Assembly: GCA_025451995.1 (NCBI GenBank) | Contig: JANWJE010000138.1 | Location: 16,262 to 80,261 of the forward strand | Source of the DNA: Parachlamydiaceae bacterium | GTDB lineage: Bacteria; Chlamydiota; Chlamydiia; Chlamydiales; Parachlamydiaceae | DNA: 64,000 bases | Direction: 5' to 3' | Shown here: piece by piece, positions 39,001-51,000 of the stretch | Layout of the letters: each line of letters opens with the position of its first letter | How positions within the stretch are numbered: the first letter of the stretch is position 1 | The notes under the pieces: model-generated | Databases searched by the model: none | The model's input: the letters and a program-made list of their open reading frames with translations, nothing else | Told to the model about the DNA's origin: nothing | Position numbers and translations under genes: made by a program

Positions 39001-42000
39001 CGTTTGTTTACGGAATAATGGACTGATTGATTTTCTGCAATCATGAATTCAGACAATAAATTTGGGATATTTTCTAAGAATCTTAGCGGATGCATCGCAA
39101 CTGTTTTGAAAGAAAATAAAGGAGACAAATGGACAATACATCTTTCTAAAATGGGCAATGCTTGATATTCGGGTTGTAAGTGATCATCCTTTGCGAGATA
39201 AACGCTCACCATCCGTATTTTTTTTGTGGAATCTTTTACATGCCATGCTTGAAAAAAACTTAAACAAGCTAACACTCCATCCATTGAAATGGCTTGAATG
39301 TCGGGCAATAATAATAACACGTTTTCCGGGAATATTTTTTCTGCTTGCAATGATGCATATAGAAGGGCGTAATCAGTGACTTCAGTCATTCTCAATGTGT
39401 AAGAGCTTGAATTCACTTGCGCGAAAGCTTTACCATTCTTAACGTGGATGACAGAAGAAAATATTTTATTACCTTGAATAATATCTTCAGCTAAACGATC
39501 TTCCCTTGCATTGATGATTAATAATGGGGGGATGATAGTTACTTTAGATTGCTCAATGGATTGTGCCATCCAAACGGGCTGATAATAATGAAACTCAGGA
39601 TTTTCTGGAGCAGCTGAAGGAAGTTTTCGAGTAATAAAGCTTTTTACAAACACACACACTTCCCCTTCTGAATTCACAATTGCAACATTAAACTGAGACG
39701 ACCCGGAAAGTGTCGCGTAGGCATAAGCATCTTTAGGGATAGCTTTATAAAATAAAATCTTTTGTAAATAGAAGGGTAGTTTCACTTCTTGTTCATTGCG
39801 ATCATTTATCAAATGATTGATCCCAAAGACCGAACGAAGTGCTGCATCCATCATACTCGGATGTGCGACATATGCAGAATAATTCAATTCGCATTTAAGC
39901 GGTAATTTAAGCTTAATCAAACCTGCATTGTGGCTTCCATAAACTGCCTGCGATACCTGAAAGCTATCTCCATACTCAAAACCAAAATCTTTCAACCGTT
40001 TATATATGCTCTCTTTGTTGTCGATGCATACACGACAAGCTGCTTGAATATCAGCAATGTTCAGCCTTTTGGGTTGATCATCTTCAGGCGAAAACTCGTA
40101 ATTTATCTGCCCCTCTACATGTACAAGACGTTCTTTTTCACACTGTGTAAAAATATTAAAAGCTGCCTGATCAACTCCTGGTAAATGATTGAGCTCGATC
40201 CAGATATCAATTTGCTGCAACTTCTGACAAACGATCGGCCTTAACCAGATGACTTCTTGCAGTGAAATAACTTCGCGTCCTACAGATAATGCTCCAGCAG
40301 CCCGTGCCATTTCCAAATAAAAGGTACCGGGGAGTATCATTTCACCTGAGACTTTATGATCTACAAAATAAAAGTCTTCCGCTGTCACTCTTTTCTTAAA
40401 TAGATGCGTTGGATGAGTTGAATGATGGCTATCTAAAAATGGATGTTCTTTGGAGGGATAAGAAGACCAATAGCGCTCTTTTAAGAAAGGGTACGTGGGC
40501 AAACTGATCTTTTGATGACTTTCCCCTTGATGCAACATCTCCCAATTTAAGTCGGAACCACTGACGTAAAGATTTGCCATTGCTTCAAGATTTTCAGGAA
40601 CATTCTTATCTTCATTTTTGAAATAGCCTGTTGAAATGTGTTTTTCTAAAGAAGTTTTTAATTCAGCGAGATGGGAAACAACCAGCGCACAGCGATAATG
40701 AAAGTGGCTGCGACCTATATTGAGAGTATAAGCGACATCTTCTAATGAGAGCTCCGGGTGTCTGCCTAGATAATTAGCTAGATCGATGATGCGTTGTTTT
40801 AGAGAATCGGGATGTTTTGCCGATAGAGTCACAAGGTAATAAGGTTTTATTCTTTTACGCTCAAAGAGTTGCTCTGGAGCTTCTTCAATCACCATATGGG
40901 CATTGGTGCCGCTGAACCCAAACGAGCTTATTGTTGCCAAGCGGGGCTTAGTCTCATTCTTTTTCCAGCTTTTTAATTTTGTATTCACATAAAAGGGACT
41001 ATTCGAAAAATCGATGTGTTCATTGGGTTCATTGAAATGGAGAGAGGGAACGATTTCTTTGTGTCGCAAACAAAGGAGCACCTTGATCACCCCGGCAACA
41101 CCCGCCGAGGTCAATGTATGTCCTATATTGGTTTTAACGGATCCAATTGCACACGAACTCTTTTCGCTCGTATATTCTTTGAAGACTTCTCGCAACGCTT
41201 GTACTTCAATGGGATCTCCTAATTTTGTGCCGGTGCCATGCGCCTCAACATAACTAATATCCCTTGGATTAATTTCATATTTTTTATAAATAGACTTTTG
41301 TAATTGTTCTTGAGAGCGGGCACTTGGTGCGGTAATTCCATTGGTTGCACCATCTTGATTGATTCCTGAACCTTTGATCACACCATAAATCTGGTCTTTA
41401 TCGAGCAAAGCTTTTGCTAGAGGCTTTAAGACAACTACCCCCACTCCTTCTGCTGGAACAAATCCATCTGCTTGATTACCAAAAGTTTTACATTTACCAT
41501 CAAAAGACAACATCCCTGCATAGCTTGTCATGATATGCAATTTTGGAGTTGTCAGAATACAAACCCCTCCTGCCAATGCCATTTCACATTCTCCTTCTCG
41601 CAGACTCTGGCAAGCTTGATGCAGGGCGACAAGAGAGCTTGAACATGCAGTGTCTATCGCAATAGCCGGACCAGTCAAATCGAGTAAGTAGGCAATGCGC
41701 GCGGCTAAGATAGAATTACTAGAGCCCAATAAATGATGGGCCGTTAGTTGATTATCCTCGACCATTTTCGAATGATAATCACCGGGTCCTACCCCGACAA
41801 ACACACCGCACGCTTGGCCAGCCAGTTGTCCAGGCGCGTAGCCTGCATCTTCCAAAGCGTGCCAACACTCTTCTAAAAACACTCGCTGTTGAGGATCCAT
41901 CTGCTCTGCTTCAAGCGGTGCAATTTGGAAAAAAGAGGGATCAAATTCATCGATACCTTTTAAAAAACCACCCCATTTGCTGCTAGTTTTCCCAGGCATT

Positions 42001-45000
42001 TGTGGGGTGGAATCATAAAATGCTGCTTTATCCCAGCGCTCTTTAGGAATTTCAGTGACAACGTCGCGACCCTCTCTGAGAACATTCCAAAACTCATTGA
42101 CATCGGTTGCACCTGGAAAGCGTCCCGATATGCCAACGACGGCAATATCAAGTTGCGATTTCCCTGAGTTAGGTTCATAATTTTTTTTAGCGGGAGTTGC
42201 TGATTTGTTTTTACTTTCAGGGAAACTAAAAAACGAGTCGGGACCCATTTTAATAAGCGTTGTGTGATCTAATAAAACTTTTCCTATCCCTAGTCTATGA
42301 TTCACATGGGTATAGGCTTCTTTTGCTTGAAAAAAGGGATAAATACGATTGATCTTTAAAGGTTTTATCGTTCCTTCTTCAACAAAATATTGGAGTTGTT
42401 TGAATATAAAAGAAGCATATCCTGGGCGTTTGTGTAACAACCTCTTGCAGTCAATGCTGTGGTACACTTGATTTTCGACTAGTTTCGAAAAATCTAAAGT
42501 TCCTTTTGTACGAAGACCAGCAACGGCTAAATCTAAATAACGGCCGAAAGGAGCAAGGATACTCAGAGCCTCTTGCCTTAAGGTACCGACCAGCATATTG
42601 AGCACAAGATCAACCTGTTTTCCTGGCACATATTCCATAAAGTGTGAAAAATCAAATGACTCTTCGCGGTAATTGGCTACATACTCAATGCCAAGCTGCT
42701 GAAGATATTCCACTTTTTCTTGCGAACCCACGGTGGCATAAATCTTTGCCCCTTGCCTTTGGGCGAGCTGAATCGCCATAAGACCTGTGCCGCTAGCAGC
42801 TGAATGGATTAAGATTTTTTCTCCCTTTTGTAACTTCCCAACTTCCATCAAGGCATAGTAGGCTGTCAAAAAAGCCTCAGGTAATGTGCATGCAGCGTCA
42901 TCGCTCAAACAGGCGGGAATTAAAGAGATGAAGTTTGCATTTACAGTGAGAAGAGCCTTGTGGGCGCCTAATTTTTCACCGCTAACCCCAAATACCCTAT
43001 CTCCATTTTGATAGCCTTTGACTTCACCCCCTATCTTGACAACTCTACCTGCAAATTCAAAGCCTGCTGAGAAAGGATAAGGCGGCATGGTGGGATAAAG
43101 CCCCTTAACGCAGAGCACATCCGGTAAAATCACAGAACTAAAGTGCACTTCGATGAGCAGATCTTCTGGACCCAAAGAATCAGGGGGGTGATTTTGAAAT
43201 GAGAGCTCTTCTATGCCACCTGCCCCTAAAATTTTCAAACTTGGATAAACAATTCCTTCTAATTCTTCTTTGGCTAGGGATTCATCATCTCTTCTGTGGC
43301 ACTCTTTCTGAGGTTCATCATTTTTTTTAGAGAGTATGATCCTAGAAACGGCAGTTGAAGACGCTAAATCGACGCAATCTTTTGATCCATAATTGCTTTG
43401 AACTGCCGTTTCTAAGATTATTGTGTTTAAATAGATTGCAAGAGATTTTACTGTGGGATGGTCATACAATTGAGTCACAGGCAGATTTAATTTCCACTTC
43501 TTGTTAATAGCCCTTATCATTTCTACGGCATTGATAGAATCCAGACCATAATCCACGAATTTTTTATCAATATTCACCTCACTGCTTTCAAGAAAAAGTT
43601 GATTCACTAAGAGATGGGATAATTCTTTTATAATTTCTTCTGAGGTTAAGCCATTAAGTTCTTCTTTCACAGGAAGTTGTGTAAGTGGTGTTAATTTTAA
43701 TAACGGTGTTTCCAGTTCGTTTTCTTTTTTCAACTGAATATCTTTAATTGATTCTGAAGAGGATGAAGTGGAATGGCTATCATACCAATACCGTTTTTTA
43801 AGAAACGGATAAGTAGGTAAACCCACCCTCCGATGATTTTCCCCTTGATGCAAAAGCACCCAATCGATGTCATAACCTTTGACATACAAGTTAGCCAAAG
43901 CAAAAAGCTGTTTTTGATAATGATGAGGCGCTGTTTGCCCTACCTGTTTAAGTTTTTCAATTAAACCAGACAAAACTTCTTCATAAATTGCTGCATCTTC
44001 TGGGGCATTCTCTGTTTGTCCCTTGAAACACCCTAAGGGGGTTTGTTTCTGCAGAACATTCTCTAAGGAATTTTTCAATTCTTCAAGATCAGAAGCCACT
44101 ATTGCACAACGAAAGTTGAAATGGCATCGCCCAATATTGAGTGTGTAAGCTACTTCTTCTAATGAAAGATCTGTATTATCTTTTAAATAGACATGCAAAT
44201 CGACGATACGTTCTTTAAGAGACTCTTCGTTCTTTGCTGATAAGGCGACGAGATAATAAGGCTTATTTTTTTCATGTCGTAAAGATGGTTGCTTTGGAGC
44301 TTCTTCAAGAATAAGATGAACATTAGCTCCTCCAGCCCCAAAAGAACTGACCCCGGCCCGGCGTGGATACCCATTTTTTGGTTCCCAATCAGACAATTCC
44401 CGCTGCACATAAAAGGGTGTGTTCGCAAAATTGATATTTGAATTTAAACTCTCAGCATGCAGTGAAGGAACTAATTTTTGGTGTTTGAATTGCAACAGCA
44501 CTTTAGTCAAAGCTGCAATACCTGCAGCCGCTTCAAGATGTCCAATATTGGACTTCACCGAACCGATCGCACATGACTGAACAGGCAGTGTGTTGGATTG
44601 AAAAGCTCTAGATAACCCTGTGATTTCGATCGGATCCCCTAAGCTAGTGCCTGTCCCATGAGCCTCAATATAGCTAATAGTGTGTGGTTCAACTTGTGCT
44701 TGTTGAAATGCCGCTTCTATCAACTTGCCTTGTAAAATTGGATTTGGCACGGTATACCCCTGGGTTTTACCCCCGTGGTTAAGAGCCGATCCTTTAATGA
44801 TTCCCTGTATTCTATCCCCGGTCTCTATTGCATCGGAAAGGCGCCTTAAAATGAGAACTCCTGCGCCTTCACCTGCAACAAAACCATCTCCACCTTCGCC
44901 AAAGCTACGACATCGCCCATCTTGGGAGGTCATATTCATCTGCGCATGGAGAATATATCGATTGGGGTGCAAGATCAAACTGACACCTCCTGCCATTGCC

Positions 45001-48000
45001 ATATCGCATTCTCTTTGATGCAAGCTTTTGCAGGCTAGGTGGATAGCAGTCAATGAGGAGGAGCATAGAGTGTCCACGGCTAGGCTAGGGCCTTGTAGAT
45101 CTAAAAAATATGATACACGATTAGCGATAGAACCATAACCTAATGAAAGGGCGATGGGATTGCCTTTGACAGTTTCTTCTGCTCCGTACAATTGATACTC
45201 ATTGTACATCACACCGGCAAAAACACCCACCCGATTGTCGAAATGCGTTTTTAAAAGGGAAGGTGTATACGCTGCATCTTCGAGCGCTTTCCAGCTCAAT
45301 TCCAGAAATAAGCGCTCTTGAGGGTCCATGCTTTCAGCTTCGCGAGGAGAAATATTAAAAAATAAAGAATCGAATGTGTCAACTTCGTCTAAAAAAGCTC
45401 CCCATTGACTGTAATTTTTTGAACCTCCTAACTTTTGTTTGAGCAAGTTGTGGTAATAAAGGTTGTCCCACCTTTCTAAAGGGACCTCGGTTACGCTATT
45501 TTTTCCGGCCTTTAAATTTTCCCAAAAGGCATCTAAATGAGGGGCATGGGGATAACGTCCGCTGATGCCGATAATTGCAATGTCTTCATTCTCATTTTTG
45601 CCCGCCCGTTTCTGCGGACTGGATTCAAAACTAGACTTGAGGGTAGGCGATAGATTCTCTGTATTTATACCGGCCTCTAGTTGAAATTTTTTCAAAAGTT
45701 GTTCTGAATGCTCTTTGATTAAAAATTGCGCAAGAGCCTCTAATGTAGGGTATTCGTAAAACAAGGTTTTAGAGAGTGCACCAATCTCTTTTTCCAAACG
45801 GGCATTTAACTTTTTAATTAACAGTGAATGAATACCATAATTTCCCAACTCCACATTTCCCTTAAGATTTTCGAGGGGAATTTCAGCCTCTTGGGCAAAA
45901 ACATGCCGCAAATAGAAAAGGGTTTTGGACAAAAGCGAATCGCTCCTCACTTGTGGCGAACACGGTTCAGAAGGATGATCATCAAACCAATGCGATGTGA
46001 GTGAAAAAGGATAAGTGGGCAATGCTATTTTTCTTGGTTGAATATCATAAAGCAATTCCCACTCTACACGAGCCCCTTCTTGCGCCCATTGCTTGGCTAT
46101 GACAGAAAGAGCGGTTTGCCTGTTTGCTGCGATCGCATCTTTGTCAACACCATCAAATGACCCCACATACAACTCTGTAATAGCCCCCTCTTTTCCTTCC
46201 AAATAGCTGCGCAATCCTTCCTTCAATTCACTCATATTCCTAACGACCATCGCCATCCGTTTTCGCATCTCGACTCGACCTACCTGCAAAGTGTAGGCAA
46301 TCTCAGAAAGTGAACTGCCGCCAGAAGAGCGTAAAAAAAACTGAAGTCGTTCTGCAGAGTCTCGAAGCTGCTGTTCCGTTTCAGCGGAAAGAACGATTAA
46401 AAAGGGTTTGTTTTCAAGTTGCGCATTTGAAGTTAAAGGCATGTGCTCTTCCAAGATAACGTGACCGCAACTACCCGTAGCACCAAAAGCGTTGATCAGA
46501 GCGAGGACTGGGGATGGCTTTGTCCACTCTTCGAGCATTGAGGTTATTCGAAAAGGAGAATGGGCTAAATTCAACATCGGATTGATTTCTGCGCTCACCA
46601 AAGTGGGCGCGATCTTTTTATGCCGCATCTGAAGCAATACTTTTGTGAGTTGAGAAAGACCGGATGCCGATTCCAAATGGCCGATATTGGGTTTAACAGT
46701 TCCTATTGTTAAAGAATGAGGTGCAAGCTTTCCAAAGACCCTTTTTAATGCCTCTAATTCCGAAATATCGGCAAGACTTGCCCCAGCTGCAGCTAGTTCA
46801 ATATAATCAATTTGTGATGGGGTGATGTTGGCTCTCATGAGTGCATCTTGAATCGCTGAGACCTGAGCATCGAAATTGGGGGCAGCAAATCGGACAGAAC
46901 GGCCAGAATGATTGATGGCTGTTCCTTTGATCAATGCATAAATGGAGTCATTGTTTTTTTCCGCAAGAGCCGCAGGGAGAATTAAAATGGCCCCTACTCC
47001 TTCTCCTGGCAACCAACCGCTTCCATCAGCTTGAAACGCTGCATTGTTTTCATTTTGAGAGAGAAGACCTAAATTTGACAGCAACGTTTGGTGGTATGGA
47101 TGGCTGATCAGATTCACCCCTCCTACGATAGCTGCGCCGCATTCCCCCCTCTTGATACTTTCACAGGCTAGATGAAGAGCGCTCAACGCAGAAGAGCAGG
47201 AAGTGTCAATAGCCATGCTCGGACCTGTAAAATTAAAGAAGTGTGAAACACGATTGGCAATACTGCTGTGAAAACTTCTCGCTGGTTCCACTCCAAAATT
47301 TTGGTAATCATTCCACATCGCACCGATAAAGACTCCCACTTTTTGAACGTGTTTATTCAAACGTTCGCTTGTATACCCTGCATTTTCCAAACATTCCCAC
47401 ACTACCTCAAGAAATTGGCGCTCTTGCGGATCTGTATTGCGCGCTTCAAAAGGTGTCATATTGAAGAGAAAATGATCAAAATGGTCGATTTGAGAGAGAT
47501 AACCCCCTTTCGTCAGATGCACACCCCTCCGCTCTAAAGGAGCCAGGGTACTCTTTCCCTTTTGCAAGTTCTCCCAAAATTCCAAAGGGTTTGCGGCACC
47601 TGGATAACGGCCGCTCACTCCGACAATAGCAAGCTTGCAAAAGTCATCTTTTGCTTTCAGCCTAGAAGAATATTTGACGGATCCTCCTATAAAGCTATGA
47701 ATAAGATAATGTTCTTGCGACAAATTAAAATGGTGTCTGATCCTTTCAAAATCAATGTCGCCAATAGGGCGAAGTCCTAGTTGGAAATCGGCTTGATGCA
47801 TCATCAGCAGCTGCCCCATGTAACCTGCTTCTAAAGTCGTGAAATGCCGAGCCATATCATTTCCGTAAATGGGTGTAATGGCTGCTAATTGTCCAATAAA
47901 ATAAAGGCAAAATCCCGCTGTTTCAAAATGGGCGCGGTTGTAATAAAATTGATGGCTATTCTCAAGAGAAGCCTTTGAGAGCAAAGATAAATGCTGCTTA

Positions 48001-51000
48001 ACAGGGTGATAGTAATAAAAACCTTCAGGCAATCCTTCTATGGCCCCTTCCTTAGCATAAAGATATGTTTGTACAGCATAGGTGGCGCCTGCAGAAGGGT
48101 AACGATATTTTAACTGCCCATCGACTATCCCTTGCTTTAATAGAGATAAAAATCCGCTGAGATTTGCAAAGGAGATTTTTTTTCCACTTTCAAAGGGATG
48201 TTGTGAAGAGCGTTCATTGTAAATCTGTGGATGATCATCAAGCTGCGATATCAGTGGGAACAAAGCGGATTCACGTTCGTCTTTTCGGATATTCATTTGT
48301 TTTGATTTGAAAGCTTCTCTTTTTTCTTCCGAGAAGAAATCAAATCCCCGTTCTCTCTCAATAGTTTGAGAACACAACTGGTTTTCAGATTTATTCTGGC
48401 ACGGTAAAGACTTTTGCAAGAGATGCTTTGTAATTCCCAATACTGTTGGTTCGCTCAAAAAAACCTCAATGGGAATATGTTGTTTGAATTTAACATAGAT
48501 TTGCTGTGAGGCTCTGACCATAGTCAAAGATGTAGCGCCTTGATTAAAGAGATCCTCTTCTAATTGAAGGGCTGGGTTATGTAACAAATTTTTAAAAAGA
48601 TCCATGATTTGCGTTTGAATGCTATTATCCAACATTTCACTTTGCAATGGCCATGGCAATGCCTTGCGATCAATTTTTCCGTGATGTGTAAGCGGTAATT
48701 TTGCAAGAGAGACAAAAAAAGATGGCACCATATAAGAAGGAAGTTTGCTCTCTAAAAATGAGCGCAGAGTAACATGCCGGATATCAGAACTGAGAGTTGT
48801 GATGACATAGGCAACAAGTGTAGGATCCCCTGTGAGCTCTCCTTGAACACTAACCACTGCATTTTGAATTTCGGGATGCATGAGTAGAGTTTGCTCTATT
48901 TCGCCTAATTCTATGCGAAAACCCCGCACTTTTACCTGACTATCTAACCGACCGCGGTATTCGATATTGCCATCGGGTAAATAGCATGCAACATCTCCAG
49001 TTTTATAAAGTCTTTCACCCGAAATTGTCGGATGTACGATAAATTTCTCTTGCGTGAGCGATTCACGGTGAAGATACCCACGAGCCAATCCCAAACCACC
49101 GATATGCAATTCTCCAGCTATCCCCTCGGGAACAGTTTTTAAATTTTCATCTAAAATTTCGACGTATAAATTGTGAATCGGTTTTCCTATCGGCACTTTT
49201 CCATCTAGACGTAATTGACAATCCCAAGCAGTGACATCAATCGCTGCCTCCGTTGGTCCATACAGATTATGCAAACGCACTTCTGGTAGAGTTTCCAAGC
49301 AACGTACCATTAAAGAATAAGGAAGCGCTTCCCCACTTGTAAAAAGGTGCTTCAGCGTGTTGCATCCTTTCACCTCAGGTTCATTTAAAAAAAGCTGCAG
49401 CATCGAGGGGACAAAATGGCAGACGGAAATGCGCTCTGTTTGAATGAAATGAGCAAGATAATGGTTATCTTGATGGCCGCCGGGTTTGACAATAGAGAGA
49501 CTAGCGCCTGAGAGTAAAGGCCAAAATAGTTCCCACACAGATACATCAAAGGTAAAAGGTGTTTTTTGCATCACGCGATCATGAGAAGAGAGAGGATAAG
49601 CCTGCTGCATCCATATGAGTCGATTGCATACTGCTTTATGTGTAAGTAAACATCCTTTCGGTTGACCTGTAGAACCGGAAGTATAAAGTACATAGATGAG
49701 ATTTTCGCAATGGATAGGAACGGATGGATTCTGTGCAGATTCCATAGACCACATGTGCATATCCCGATCCAAAGCCAAAACAGTCCCTTTTACACATTGG
49801 CAAAGTTTGTGCTTCAAATGAGCATCCGTTAACATCACATTCAATTGGGCATCTTGAATGATAAATTTAATCCATTCATCCGGATAGTGAGGATCAATCG
49901 GCACATAAGCCCCGCCTGCTTTTAAGATTGCCAAAAGTCCAATGAGCATCTCTGTTGATCTCTCAATACAAATTCCCACTAGGGAATCTTTGGTGACTCC
50001 TTGGCGAATGAGATAGCGGGCTAAGCGATTTGCTCTTTCGTTGAGGACTTGATAGCTCAGTTGCTCTCCTAAAAAATTCACAGCGGGTGCGAAAGGGGTG
50101 CGTTGTACCTGAGCTTCGATCAGTGTGTGGAGCACACCTTCAGACGTATCCAAAAGTTGATGTGCAAGATTTTCAAGTGTCTGGCAGTAAAGGCTGTGAA
50201 GCGCCTCCACTTGATCAAGAGGAAAGAGATCTTTCACATAGTCCCAGTGAATATCAAGCCGTGTTCCTCTTTCAACAGGAATAACATCCAGTGCTACCTG
50301 AGGTGTTTGTGTCAAACCTGTACCAAGTTGCACCGTAGGTGGAAAATTTCCCTGTTCTTTTAAAAGACACGTATACACCACAGGAAAGCTCAAGTGCTGT
50401 CCTTTTTGCAAAGCCATGCGCCGCAAGGCGTGCAATCCACTGACGCTCTGATGCCGTTTATCTTCTGCCAACTGCTGACTGTAATGCTCTAGTTTTTCTA
50501 TGTAAGACATCACTCCAATTTTAGCAGGATTGACAGCGAGCCAGCTCAAAGAGCTGAAGTCTCCTACAACTTTATCAATATCGGAGTGGGAAGGGGGACG
50601 TTCCCAGCCGACAACAACAAGGGTAAACGGATCTGTGAATACACTAGATAGTGTATCTGCATAGGCAGTCAATAAAATGAGATCGAGCGAAACATTTTGT
50701 CGGTTGGCCATCTCTTTTAAAGAATGCAATTGGGTTGAGGTAAAGCTCAGCCTGTGAGACGAACGAGCATAACCCGAAGATTGACTTAAAAAAGGACCGG
50801 GTGGCAAATGACTAAATTTAGTCAGCCAATAGTTGAGGCAGTGTTGACCCTCAGAGGTCTGGAGTACCCCATCTTTCCCCATGACATATTCTCTAAAAGA
50901 ATATGAAAGTGGAAGCGTCGACGATTGTGGTGCTTGATATAATTTAAACCACTCTTGATAAATCAATTGCAAGCTTTGTCCATCGGCGATCAACAGATCG

